NCBI RefSeq assembly: GCF_003626535.1
Contig: NZ_RBAL01000034.1
Span: 1 to 46,451, forward strand
From: Streptomyces hoynatensis
GTDB lineage: Bacteria > Actinomycetota > Actinomycetes > Streptomycetales > Streptomycetaceae
DNA length: 46,451 bases
Reading direction: 5' to 3'
Below are positions 1 through 6,077 of this stretch, one piece after another (positions within the stretch are counted from its first letter, which is position 1; each line of letters begins with the position of its first letter). The notes under the pieces were generated by a model. That model saw only the letters and a list, made by a program, of their open reading frames with translations, was not told the DNA's origin and did no database searches. The position numbers and the translations under genes are program-made.

Positions 1-21
1 GAGATCAGGATCTTTGTCATG
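1..21. repeat. Terminal direct repeat, left copy
   Basis: These 21 bases are identical to the last 21 bases of the window. An exact short overlap of this size is what an assembler leaves when it closes a circle, so the ends should be joined. The leftward integrase operon then continues, through a 280-bp non-coding junction, toward the WhiB end. Confidence 0.85.
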
Positions 22-67
22 GTCCCACATGCTCCCAGCTCAGCTGGGGTGCACAAGGTGCCTGACA

Positions 68-1243
68 CTAGTCACTGACAGCAGCGGTACCGAAGAGTCG
101 AGATCCCACACGCTCCAGGGCCTCGCGCTGCTCGTCCCACTCGGTGTGAACGTACACCCCGAACGTGGTCTGCACGTTCGTGTGCCCCATGATCGTCTGC
201 ACCACGTGAGGCTGCGCCCCCATCCGGGCGAGGAGGCTGGACGCCCCGTGCCGTGCGTCGTGCAGACGCACTCGCCGCAGTCCCAGCCTCGACGACTGGC
301 GAAGAAACATCTTGTGCAGGGCACTCGGGTCCAGCGGTCGGCCATGATGGCCGGTGAAAACGAGCCCGTGATCCTGCCACCGCTCCCCGGAGCGCCTTCG
401 CTGCTCTCCTTGCCTGATGCGCTGCCTCACCAGCGCGTCAACAATGAAGTCCGGGACACCAATGCGGCCCTCATTCTTCTTGCGGCCCCTGCCCTTGACC
501 CTGTACTCGACTTCCGTGCGCTCTCGCCCGGGAACAGAAAGGCGCTGCGACTGCCGATGCACGCGAATGGTGTGCGCCTCCCAGTCGATGTCACTCCACC
601 TGAGCGCCCGAACTTCTGCACGCCGAAGACCAAGGATCAGCAACAGCAGCCATGCTGCGGCCATCCTGTGCCGCTGAACTCCCCTGAGAAATTCCGCCGC
701 CTCATCAGCCGACCACGGCTGAGGTTCAACGTATTCAGGATCGGGGAGATCTACCAGCCGAGCCACGTTCCGCGCGATCACCTCCTCTTCCATGGCTGCG
801 TTCAGGGCGGAACGCAGCGCCACGAGGACGCTCTTTGCGACACCGGGCCCCTTGGCCCGGATCAGGTCGTTCCGGAGTGACCTGACATCCGCGACAGAGA
901 GCGCCTGAAGGCGGCGGCTCCCGAGCCTGGGCCTCAGATAGAGCCGGGAATCCCCCTCGTAGCGAGCGTATGTCGTATAGGGGCGTCCCTTGAGGATGAT
1001 CTCTTCCAGCCAGTAGTCCAGCCATTCCGCAAGGGTGGAACTCCGGCTCGGTACCGGGATGGCATCCCGGACCTTCGACAGGAGTTCATCACGCTTCCGG
1101 ATGCATTCGGCATAGTCCCGGTCGTAAACCCACTTGGGCTTCCTGGAACCGTCTGGCTGAAGCGTGAATACACGAGCCGCGTAGCGGCCATCCTTCCTCT
1201 TCACTGGGTCCATGCCGGACCCGTTCGGCCTGCGCTTCGCCAT
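68..1243 (-). CDS. int: Tyrosine-family site-specific integrase
   Basis: This 391-residue phage integrase catalyses recombination between the phage and host attachment sites. An N-terminal arm-binding/SAM-like region covers about residues 10-165 and the catalytic domain about 175-385. Numbering from the TTG one codon upstream, the catalytic residues visible are R208 (GLRRAE), H329-x-x-R332 (HDAR), H355 (MGH) and Y365 (FGVYVH). I prefer the ATG at 1243 because AGGTGA lies 7 nt before it and it overlaps the excisionase stop as TGATG, so the two are translationally coupled. No truncation is seen. It marks the phage as temperate. Confidence 0.97.
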   Translation of the reverse strand: MAKRRPNGSGMDPVKRKDGRYAARVFTLQPDGSRKPKWVYDRDYAECIRKRDELLSKVRDAIPVPSRSSTLAEWLDYWLEEIILKGRPYTTYARYEGDSRLYLRPRLGSRRLQALSVADVRSLRNDLIRAKGPGVAKSVLVALRSALNAAMEEEVIARNVARLVDLPDPEYVEPQPWSADEAAEFLRGVQRHRMAAAWLLLLILGLRRAEVRALRWSDIDWEAHTIRVHRQSQRLSVPGRERTEVEYRVKGRGRKKNEGRIGVPDFIVDALVRQRIRQGEQRRRSGERWQDHGLVFTGHHGRPLDPSALHKMFLRQSSRLGLRRVRLHDARHGASSLLARMGAQPHVVQTIMGHTNVQTTFGVYVHTEWDEQREALERVGSRLFGTAAVSD

Positions 1244-1428
1244 CAAGAGGTCACCTGGAAAGAATCCACAAAGCGCCTGACTTCCCGGAATTTCACGCGC
1301 CGTGAGCCGTCCATGAGTATCGTTCTGATCTTCTCCTGCTGTATCAGGGTGTAAATCCGGCTCCGCGACAACCGCAGATAGGCGGCCACCTCCGGGACCG
1401 TAAGCGGCTCCTCATCCCCGTACTGCAT
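1243..1428 (-). CDS. xis: Excisionase-type MerR/HTH_17 DNA-binding protein
   Basis: A 61-residue protein made almost entirely of a winged-helix HTH of the excisionase/MerR type. It has the pattern LTVPEVAAYLRLSRSRIY, then a wing and a VKFREVRRFVDSF helix. Such proteins bind DNA near attP and steer the integrase toward excision. The ATG at 1428 follows a GGGGAGG ribosome site and the stop overlaps the integrase start. Its length and position beside int match phage and integrative-element excisionases. It could instead regulate int transcription. Confidence 0.85.
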   Translation of the reverse strand: MQYGDEEPLTVPEVAAYLRLSRSRIYTLIQQEKIRTILMDGSRRVKFREVRRFVDSFQVTS

Positions 1429-1449
1429 CTCGCCTCCCCGATCGGTGGG

Positions 1450-1974
1450 TCACTCTGTTCGTTTCATGTGCTTGTGGCAGTAGATCCCCGCCCTTAGCCC
1501 GCAGACGCAGGCTGGCTCTATTTGCTCCGGATTCCACGCCGTTAGGGCGTGAGCCGCCTGGTAGAAATACTCTCCGCCTGGAGGATTGAAGACGGGGATT
1601 TCCTTATGGAAGTCCCATGCCTCTCGGGGGCTCTTGAAGATAGGAGCCAGCATGAAGCGCCCGCGCCCGACTTTCGTGCTGGGATTCCAGGCCAGTCCTT
1701 CGCCGGCCGTCCGGGCGGCTGTGCCGCCCGCTGTGGCCTTCGCGAACTTCTCCGGAGTATCCAGTATCCCCCGGGCGGAAAAGGGCCCCAGAACCACCGT
1801 GAGAGGCGGCCTGGAGCCTTCCTGGATCTGCCCCACAACGGCAACCCTGGAAACCAGGGCGTCCGTCTCGCGGACTTTCTCTATGACGGCTTCGGCTATT
1901 TCCTCAGCCGTCTTCTCCTGATTCTGCGGATCGCTCAGAATATCCGCTACTGCCTTTACTGTCCGGCTCGACAC
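1450..1974 (-). CDS. Hypothetical protein, 174 residues, Cys-rich C-terminus
   Basis: I do not recognise a family. The N-terminal third is helical (KAVADILSD, EKTAEEIAEAVIEKV). The centre is mixed, with GPFSARGILDTPEKFAKATAG. The C-terminus carries CVCGLRAGIYCHKH, which could bind a metal. It starts at GTG 1974 and overlaps the end of the upstream HTH gene by 71 bp, unusually long here, so the true start could be slightly downstream. It lies between an HTH protein and excisionase, in the same orientation, so it probably belongs to the lysogeny/integration operon. Confidence 0.7.
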   Translation of the reverse strand: MSSRTVKAVADILSDPQNQEKTAEEIAEAVIEKVRETDALVSRVAVVGQIQEGSRPPLTVVLGPFSARGILDTPEKFAKATAGGTAARTAGEGLAWNPSTKVGRGRFMLAPIFKSPREAWDFHKEIPVFNPPGGEYFYQAAHALTAWNPEQIEPACVCGLRAGIYCHKHMKRTE

Positions 1975-2194
1975 TCTTAGCCCAAACTCTGATGGTTTCC
2001 GCTGTGACCTTGATGCCTCGGGTCTTGGCCAGCCAATCAGAAACTTTGTATGTGCTCACGCCCTTCTTGAGGGCGGCAGCGATCTCACGTCTCATGTCAT
2101 AGTCAGCGCGCTGGCTTACGTCGGCCCGGGCGTCAATCCGGGCCAACAGGACGGTCTCTTCCTCCACGCTCAGCTTCTTCCGTCGCGGTGGCAT
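1904..2194 (-). CDS. Putative HTH DNA-binding protein
   Basis: A 96-residue basic protein beginning MPPRRKK. A helix-turn-helix-like segment lies near the centre (DMRREIAAALKKGVSTYKV then SDWLAKTRGI and TAETIRVWAK). The C-terminus is Ser/Gly-rich and probably disordered. It likely regulates the int/xis operon, inferred from its position as first gene. I chose ATG 2194 over a GTG at 2263 because GAGG lies 12 nt upstream and the added N-terminus looks non-coding. The exact HTH family is unknown. Confidence 0.65.
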   Translation of the reverse strand: MPPRRKKLSVEEETVLLARIDARADVSQRADYDMRREIAAALKKGVSTYKVSDWLAKTRGIKVTAETIRVWAKSVEPDSKGSSGYSERSAESGEDG

Positions 2195-2495
2195 CGTGGG
2201 GTCATCCTCGGGTGAGTGATCGGTCGGGGTGGCCTGAGTATGGCGCGCCCGGTGCACGTGCATGCACTAGGGCTCGCCAACGACCAAACTTACGACCGAT
2301 CTGGCTGGTAGTAATCACCTCCCGTGATCATCTGCGTGGGTGGTGGGGGATGCCCGCCCCGCATGGGGGTACGGGGCGGGCTCTACGTACGGGGCAGAGG
2401 CTCTGTCCACGGCGTCATCGTGTGCGCACACTCAACCGCTTCGTGCGTGGCCGTACGGGCTCCGGCGTCAGCGCCTAGGATGTGCCGGATCACCG
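2195..2495. other. Intergenic region before the int operon
   Basis: About 300 bases with no convincing gene. It should hold the leftward promoter of the HTH/xis/int operon and operator sites. A repeated ACGACC lies at about 2280-2297, and a short dyad (GTGCACGTGCATGCAC) near 2252. No -10/-35 pair stands out. Confidence 0.4.
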
Positions 2496-2559
2496 TTCCC
2501 CCGCCCGGATTCGAACCGGGATCTCCGCCTAGGGCTCTGCTCGGTTGAGCTACGAGGGA
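2496..2559 (-). tRNA. Truncated tRNA-like element (64 nt)
   Basis: On the minus strand a 7-bp acceptor stem (TCCCTCG with CGGGGGA), a D-arm-like GCTC...GAGC and a perfect T-arm (CCCGG, loop TTCGAAT, CCGGG) can be drawn. Only 13 nt remain for the anticodon arm and variable loop, where about 23 are needed, so this is not a normal tRNA. No CCA is encoded. It may be an attP carrying a host tRNA fragment, a degraded phage tRNA, or a tRNA mimic. The integrase gene ends 1.25 kb away. Confidence 0.45.
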
Positions 2560-2667
2560 CCGTGGCACCGTTGCGCGTCCCTGGTGGTGCCAAGCCAGGC
2601 TGACCGGACCCGCTGCGCGTCAGCGCGGGCCCTGACGCTCAACCGCCCCGGAGGGGCGGAGTCATGA

Positions 2668-2696
2668 CGAAGGCCCCCGGCGAACGGGGGCCTTCG
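2668..2696. terminator. Strong hairpin terminator
   Basis: A perfect 12-bp stem (CGAAGGCCCCCG / CGGGGGCCTTCG) with the 5-nt loop GCGAA. It lies just after the stop of the leftward DUF5753-DUF397-membrane operon (2711). The AAGGCCCCC...GGGGGCCTT core recurs at 43892-43915 and 46260-46288, so the phage uses a family of related terminators. Confidence 0.85.
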
Positions 2697-2710
2697 ATCT
2701 GTTCAGTTGT

Positions 2711-2902
2711 CTACCGGCTACGCCGGGCCTCCCAGGAGTCTGCCGGGAGAACCCACAGCCATCGCGTCAGCCAGCCGAGCCCGAAGGCGAAGACCAGCAT
2801 CGGCACGCCGGCGAGCGGCGCTCCCGTGGCAGTTACCGCCAGGCCCACGAGGGCCACCACGGCGGCCCAGAAGCCCGCCAGGACCGCTAACCCCCGTCTC
2901 AC
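2711..2902 (-). CDS. Small two-helix membrane protein
   Basis: A 63-residue protein with two hydrophobic helices (about residues 4-28 and 31-52) separated by a Gly/Pro turn, and a basic tail ending EARRSR. It starts at GTG 2902, overlapping the DUF397 stop as GTGA, so it is translationally coupled as last gene of the operon before the terminator at 2668. Function unknown. Possible roles in a lysogen include envelope exclusion of other phages, but nothing in the sequence proves this. Confidence 0.7.
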   Translation of the reverse strand: MRRGLAVLAGFWAAVVALVGLAVTATGAPLAGVPMLVFAFGLGWLTRWLWVLPADSWEARRSR

Positions 2903-3069
2903 CGGAGGGAGTCCAGGAGGGCTCTCCAGGCGTCCGGAGAGGCAGCCAGCAGGCCCTTGCCCTCGTCCTTGCTGTCCCGGACGTACACGTTCGCGCCGGC
3001 GGCGACCTCTACACAGTCGTTGTTGCTGTAGCTTGACTTGACGAATGTCAGCGCGGGTTCCTGGTCCAC
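2899..3069 (-). CDS. DUF397 family protein
   Basis: A 56-residue protein typical of Streptomyces DUF397: FVKSSYSNNDCVEVA, then VYVRDSKD and a C-terminal SPDAWRALLDSL. In actinobacterial chromosomes DUF397 genes usually sit beside an XRE-HTH/DUF5753 regulator and are proposed partners in an antitoxin- or Scr1-like regulatory pair. It starts at GTG 3069 with GGACAGG upstream and overlaps the DUF5753 gene by 22 bp, conserving the pairing. Biochemical function is not established. Confidence 0.88.
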   Translation of the reverse strand: MDQEPALTFVKSSYSNNDCVEVAAGANVYVRDSKDEGKGLLAASPDAWRALLDSLR

Positions 3070-3749
3070 TGGTCCACCTGTCCTTGGATGAAGCGAAGGG
3101 TCTCGCCCTGATTCATTGCAACCCTCTGCATGACGCTGAAGGCGCTCAACATCCTATTCATGTCTCCGGGACGGTGGGAGTAGAAACCCCCAATCACCGT
3201 CTCCACGTACCCGACATGGGGATACTCCCACGCCCCAGCCCTCCCCTCCGGGGGAAGGGTGTAGAGGAGGCAGTGATCCGCCAGGGCGGGGGGTACGTGG
3301 TCGTGCGGGAGGATCTGCATGCCTACGCGCTCCCGCTGCGCCATGATGAGCAGGTGCTTGAGCTGCGCAATGTGTACGGCGGTGGAGCCCGGGAGCGGGG
3401 TTGTGACTGCCCGCTCCCCGATGATCAGGTGGACCCAGGGGCCCCGTGGTTCCGCGAGCCGGTGGATGAGCTGCTGTACGCGGGCGGACTTGAGCAGCGT
3501 GCGTCGGCGAACCTCCATCTCGGGCAGGTCAGGATGCGCGGCCCGGGTGAGGGCCTGCATGTAAACGGGGACCTGGAGCAGGCCCGGGATTGCCGTGGGG
3601 CCGCCCCAGCTCCGGATTGAAAGGGCCCGGCCGTCGAGACGCGTCAAACTTTCGATGCCCTCGGCGCCGTACGCCACGTCCTCAACGCGACCGGCGCCCT
3701 GCTGATCGCGCGCCCGCAGGCGCGCGAGGAGGGTGTGCGTACTCTCCAT
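3048..3749 (-). CDS. DUF5753 (Scr1-type) domain protein lacking an HTH
   Basis: A 233-residue protein matching the C-terminal DUF5753 domain of Streptomyces XRE regulators: RSWGGPTAIPGLLQ, a VHLIIGERA strand, GMQILPHDH, and a C-terminal LRFIQGQVDQW. The usual N-terminal XRE HTH (about 70 residues) is replaced by a short basic stretch (LLARLRARDQQG), so it probably does not bind DNA itself. It may act by binding a host or phage HTH partner. ATG 3749 has a GGGAGAGGGAG ribosome site. With DUF397 it may contribute to immunity or host-gene control. Confidence 0.85.
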   Translation of the reverse strand: MESTHTLLARLRARDQQGAGRVEDVAYGAEGIESLTRLDGRALSIRSWGGPTAIPGLLQVPVYMQALTRAAHPDLPEMEVRRRTLLKSARVQQLIHRLAEPRGPWVHLIIGERAVTTPLPGSTAVHIAQLKHLLIMAQRERVGMQILPHDHVPPALADHCLLYTLPPEGRAGAWEYPHVGYVETVIGGFYSHRPGDMNRMLSAFSVMQRVAMNQGETLRFIQGQVDQWTRNPR

Positions 3750-3880
3750 AACTCCCTCTCCCTGGAGTCGAACTTACTTGCTGATTGTGGCCTTTCTGTC
3801 ACACGGAGTGGGTAGTATGACACCAACCGGGCCTCCGTGTAACCCAGTTGGTTCCACTCACACTCCCCGAGGAGGCAGTA
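3750..3880. promoter_or_regulatory. Divergent promoter region
   Basis: 131 bp between the leftward DUF5753 gene and the rightward zinc-ribbon gene must hold two outward promoters. A dyad TGTCA...TGACA (3797-3801 and 3817-3821) surrounds TAGTAT (3813-3818), a plausible rightward -10. No clear -35 at 17 bp is seen. The dyad is a candidate operator. This is the one place in the left arm where transcription diverges. Confidence 0.4.
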
Positions 3881-3979
3881 ATGACCTGTCCGCACTGTGG
3901 CAGTACGAATGTCACCAGCCAGGGCGGCGGCGGTTTTTGGATCTGCCTGGACTGCAACCGGCAGTTCAAGAACTACTAG
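3881..3979 (+). CDS. 32-residue zinc-ribbon protein
   Basis: A tiny protein with CPHC near the N-terminus and CLDC about 17 residues later, the two halves of a zinc ribbon of the TFIIB/InsA type, ending NRQFKNY. A strong ribosome site (CGAGGAGG) precedes ATG 3881. It is the only rightward gene in the left 8 kb, and its TAG overlaps the stop of the convergent leftward gene. The rubredoxin-like knuckles suggest nucleic-acid or protein binding. Its separate promoter suggests expression apart from the early operon, perhaps in the lysogen. Confidence 0.8.
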   Translation: MTCPHCGSTNVTSQGGGGFWICLDCNRQFKNY

Positions 3980-4185
3980 CACTCGCGATTGAGGTCACGG
4001 GCTAGCGCCCTGGCTTCCCTTTCCTCCAGGCCCCGGGCCGCCGTGGTGCACCCGTCAGGGCCCACGTGGTGGGCCATACCCCCCTCCGGGGTCACCACGT
4101 ACCACTCCCCGGTGACGCTCTGCCTCGCCTCATGTCGGAGGCGGCTGGTGTCCGTGCCTTCGATCCCGATGTATCGACTATCCAT
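3976..4185 (-). CDS. Hypothetical protein, 69 residues
   Basis: A small soluble protein: GEWYVVTPEGG, HHVGPDGC, then a C-terminal helix LEEREARALARDLN. No family recognised. ATG 4185 has only a weak AGG upstream. The gene follows the terminator at 4316-4346, so it needs its own promoter or readthrough. It is the last leftward gene of this block and converges on the zinc-ribbon gene. Confidence 0.65.
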   Translation of the reverse strand: MDSRYIGIEGTDTSRLRHEARQSVTGEWYVVTPEGGMAHHVGPDGCTTAARGLEEREARALARDLNREC

Positions 4186-4315
4186 GTGTGCACTATGCCT
4201 CCACGGGGACTTCCCGGCGGGGGCGATTCGCCCGAGTGGGTGACCCCACTCGGGATTGGCATATGCCAAGTGAGAAGCCCCCCGGCCCCGACCTCCGGCC
4301 GGCGGGGAAGAGATC

Positions 4316-4346
4316 GGCCCCCGTCTCGTGACACGAGACGGGGGCC
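4316..4346. terminator. 15-bp perfect inverted repeat terminator
   Basis: GGCCCCCGTCTCGTG and CACGAGACGGGGGCC are perfect reverse complements around one base (4331), giving a stem of 13-15 bp. For a leftward transcript it comes directly after the three CRISPR-like hairpins (4350-4471), so an RNA carrying them would end here. A second GC-rich dyad (4277-4306) follows. Confidence 0.8.
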
Positions 4347-4349
4347 GTA

Positions 4350-4471
4350 AACCCCGCAGATGCGGGGAGCAGATTGCGGCTGCCACTTCTCCAAGGGACA
4401 ACCCCGCAGATGCGGGGAGCAACTGCCACAACTGGCCACTGTGTGGGCCAACCCCGCAGGTGCGGGGACGA
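4350..4471 (-). repeat. CRISPR-like three-repeat mini-array (type I-E-like hairpins)
   Basis: Three 22-nt units start at 4350, 4400 and 4450, an exact 50-bp period with 28-nt intervals that are unrelated to each other. Units 1 and 2 are identical and unit 3 differs at three positions. Each folds as CCCCGC-N4-GCGGGG. On the minus strand the unit reads TGCTCCCCGCATCTGCGGGG then TT. This resembles type I-E repeats of Streptomyces and other bacteria, whose core is also CCCCGC-N4-GCGGGG. The usual I-E pitch is 61 bp, so this is probably not a working array. It lies between a gene stop (4506) and a terminator (4346), with no cas genes nearby. An RNA-based anti-CRISPR or a regulatory RNA is possible. 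Confidence 0.7.
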
Positions 4472-4505
4472 GCGGTACCACCGTAGCGCACCCGGGCAGC
4501 GGATG

Positions 4506-4811
4506 TCAGCTAGACGCCCGCTCCGAGCCGATGAGCTGCATGCGGATCGCGTCCGCGGCATCATCGGAGATCTCAATCCACCAATAGATGTCCACGTCGC
4601 CCTCGTTGCGCACCAGCAGCTCCGGGCGCATGGGGCGCGTGCTCAGGATGACGGCCTCGTGCCCGTCAATGTCCACGAGCTGATCGAGCAGGACGTGAAT
4701 TGACTCGTGCGCCTCGCGCCGATCCATGCCTGTCGCCTCAATGATCTCTTCGAGCAGGTCATAGGTGTTGATGGCGCGGCCGGGGTTGTTACTGGCGATC
4801 TCGGTGCTCAT
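4506..4811 (-). CDS. Hypothetical early protein, 101 residues
   Basis: An acidic protein with helices (INTYDLLEEIIEATGMDRREAHESIHVLLDQL) followed by strands (EAVILSTRPM, DVDIYWWIEIS) and a final helix. No family recognised. It has one of the strongest ribosome sites of the region (GGAGAGGAGAAG) before ATG 4811. Its 3' untranslated region contains the CRISPR-like hairpins, so the two are probably co-transcribed. Confidence 0.8.
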   Translation of the reverse strand: MSTEIASNNPGRAINTYDLLEEIIEATGMDRREAHESIHVLLDQLVDIDGHEAVILSTRPMRPELLVRNEGDVDIYWWIEISDDAADAIRMQLIGSERASS

Positions 4812-4937
4812 TGCTTCTCCTCTCCCGTGAGATCAGATGCCCGCACATGCGCAGGAGGCCCCCACCCGGACAGGAGGGGAGAGGCAGGCAGGGGCCTGCA
4901 ACCATGCATGTACGGGCGTCTGACGCCACGGAGAGGA

Positions 4938-4959
4938 GAGCGCCCCCGAAGGGGCGCTC
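4938..4959. terminator. Hairpin terminator
   Basis: A 9-bp stem GAGCGCCCC / GGGGCGCTC with loop CGAA, directly downstream of the stop of the leftward gene 4966-5151. It separates this gene from the next leftward gene (4811). Confidence 0.7.
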
Positions 4960-4965
4960 CCGGCC

Positions 4966-5151
4966 TTACAGCTCGTCAGCCTCCAGGAGGGTACGAGCCC
5001 AAAGGGCTACCCGTACCGCGGCGTCCGCACGGAGCGCCGCGTTCTCTGCCCTGTCGTAGGCCCCGAGCGCTTCACGCAGCTCGGCGCGGATGTTCTTGTG
5101 AACGTGATGCAGGCCCATTCCCTGGGCCGCCGTTCCCGTCTCCTCCATCAT
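4966..5151 (-). CDS. Hypothetical small helical protein, 61 residues
   Basis: It begins with two Met codons, then MGLHHVHKNIRAELREALG and an Ala-rich helix (AENAALRADAAVRVALWARTL) ending in an acidic tail. It is probably an all-helical dimer-forming protein; no family recognised. The strong site GGGAGAGGGAG and the stem-loop leader at 5177-5201 precede it. A terminator follows at once, so it may be a monocistronic unit. Confidence 0.75.
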   Translation of the reverse strand: MMEETGTAAQGMGLHHVHKNIRAELREALGAYDRAENAALRADAAVRVALWARTLLEADEL

Positions 5152-5220
5152 GCTCCCTCTCCCTGTAGAACCAAGAGGGTACGCGTACGAGACGCGTACC
5201 CGATGGCCCGGCAGGGCCGG
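5152..5220 (-). promoter_or_regulatory. Stem-loop leader element, copy 1
   Basis: On the minus strand: CCCTGCCGGGCCATC, a perfect 10-bp stem (GGGTACGCGT / ACGCGTACCC, 5177-5186 with 5192-5201) with 5-nt loop, then TCTTGGTTCTACAGG running into the ribosome site of gene 4966-5151. The same layout recurs before the genes starting at 6337, 6631 and 7726 with different stem sequences. The flanks can pair weakly (CCTG/CAGG and GGGCCA/TGGTTC), which would cover the edge of the ribosome site. Confidence 0.7.
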
Positions 5221-5262
5221 GCGCCCCAGGGGGTTAGGGCGCCCGGCGGTCTTGTGGTTGAA

Positions 5263-5397
5263 CTACTCCATCGAGCCGATGGGGCAGCAACAGGTCCCCA
5301 CCCACACACCCCAATCGGGGTCGTAGTAGACGGACTCCACTTCGGTCCAATTGATGTCGTAAGAAGACGCGTAAATGTGCTCGTGTCCCACGGTCAC
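5263..5397 (-). CDS. Hypothetical 44-residue protein
   Basis: A short ORF with protein-like composition: YDINWTEVESVYYDPDWG, then a triple-Cys CCCPIG. I chose it over a same-strand 60-residue ORF in another frame because it begins at GTG 5397 with a GTGA overlap on the upstream stop, the rule in this phage. The Trp/Tyr/Asp spacing suggests a small beta fold. Family unknown; the Cys cluster could bind metal. Confidence 0.6.
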   Translation of the reverse strand: MTVGHEHIYASSYDINWTEVESVYYDPDWGVWVGTCCCPIGSME

Positions 5398-5591
5398 TCA
5401 CCGACCTTTTCCGCAAGGATCAAATCCTGGTGGCGTAGCTCCCTTTCGAGCAATTCAAGAAGTGCGCAAAGGGTGCTGTCTCCCTGCGTGGGTAGATGCC
5501 CGCTGAGCGCTTTTTTGATCTGGCGCACGTAGTGCAGTGACAGCCCCATGGGGGTGGCGGCGATGTGGCCGTGCTTGATACTCTCACTCAT
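5394..5591 (-). CDS. Small putative HTH protein, 65 residues
   Basis: The segment IAATPMGLSLHYVRQIKKALSG reads like a helix-turn-helix, followed by a long C-terminal helix (LCALLELLERELRHQDLILAEK). It may be a small transcription factor; no family is certain. I chose ATG 5591 because GGGAGAG lies upstream and the extra ten N-terminal codons would run into the leader region. It is preceded by an 11-bp hairpin (5625-5652). Confidence 0.65.
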   Translation of the reverse strand: MSESIKHGHIAATPMGLSLHYVRQIKKALSGHLPTQGDSTLCALLELLERELRHQDLILAEKVGE

Positions 5592-5624
5592 GCCGGATCT
5601 CTCCCAATGTCCGGTAGGCAAGTA

Positions 5625-5652
5625 GAGGCCCGGGGATGCCGCCCCGGGCCTC
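5625..5652 (-). promoter_or_regulatory. Leader hairpin upstream of gene 5394-5591
   Basis: An 11-bp perfect stem GAGGCCCGGGG / CCCCGGGCCTC with a 6-nt loop, about 34 nt before the ATG and just ahead of the ribosome site. It has the same hairpin-then-SD layout as the other early leaders but lacks their conserved flanks. Another hairpin (GCTGCTCTGTAGCAGC) lies right beside it at 5656-5671. Confidence 0.55.
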
Positions 5653-5676
5653 TGTGCTGCTCTGTAGCAGCGATAA

Positions 5677-5701
5677 GGCCACCGAGTGGGGTTCGGTGGC
5701 C
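5677..5701. terminator. Hairpin terminator after gene 5721-6077
   Basis: Stem GGCCACCGA / TCGGTGGCC (9 bp) with a 7-nt loop, 20 bp past the stop of the leftward zinc-finger gene. With the hairpins at 5656 and 5625 it makes three hairpins in 80 bp. Confidence 0.65.
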
Positions 5702-5720
5702 AAGTCGCTACGGCAGTGCG

Positions 5721-6077
5721 TCAGACGTCGTGCGGATCGCCCCCGAGGGCGTGTCCTTCGGCGATCTGGTGATGCCGGCGAAGTGCGGTCGTCTCGAATG
5801 GCTTTCCGCATTCGGGGCAAGTAAGATTCTTGTCCAGTCGGTAAACATAGAGCCATTCATTCGCACCATAGGTGCGTGTAGTACGTTCACCGAAGACCTC
5901 GTTGAGACGATTTCCCTTGCGCGTTACTACTGTGACCTCACCTCCGTTGATCTTGGGGCGCCCGATCACTACCAGCACTGCCGTACTAGTCGCGGTCTCC
6001 TCGATTCTGTCCTGCGGTTTCAGGTTGCGCGCCTGAACCCCAAGGTATTCCCAGTGATAGCGTTTCGTGTCTCTCAC
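5721..6077 (-). CDS. C2H2-type zinc-finger protein, 118 residues
   Basis: The N-terminal part is a mixed alpha/beta region (AVLVVIGRPKINGGEVTVVTRKGNRLNEV). The C-terminus has one Cys2-His2 finger with ligands C87, C90, H103 and H109 (CPECGKPF...RRHHQIAEGH). It probably binds nucleic acid; the specific role is unknown. GTG 6077 gives a 4-bp GTGA overlap with the upstream gene. An ATG 36 bp further upstream would overlap it by 40 bp and is less likely. Confidence 0.75.
   Translation of the reverse strand: MRDTKRYHWEYLGVQARNLKPQDRIEETATSTAVLVVIGRPKINGGEVTVVTRKGNRLNEVFGERTTRTYGANEWLYVYRLDKNLTCPECGKPFETTALRRHHQIAEGHALGGDPHDV

Noticed and set aside
2496..2559. A complete, decoding tRNA
   Set aside because: There is not enough sequence for a standard anticodon arm and variable loop despite good acceptor and T arms.
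4350..4471. A fully functional CRISPR array
   Set aside because: Only three repeats, 22 nt conserved and a 50-bp period, with no cas genes. It is kept as a CRISPR-like or repeat-mimic element instead.
5234..5416. 60-codon minus-strand frame overlapping 5263-5397
   Set aside because: The alternative 44-codon frame has better amino-acid composition and the GTGA overlap used throughout this operon.
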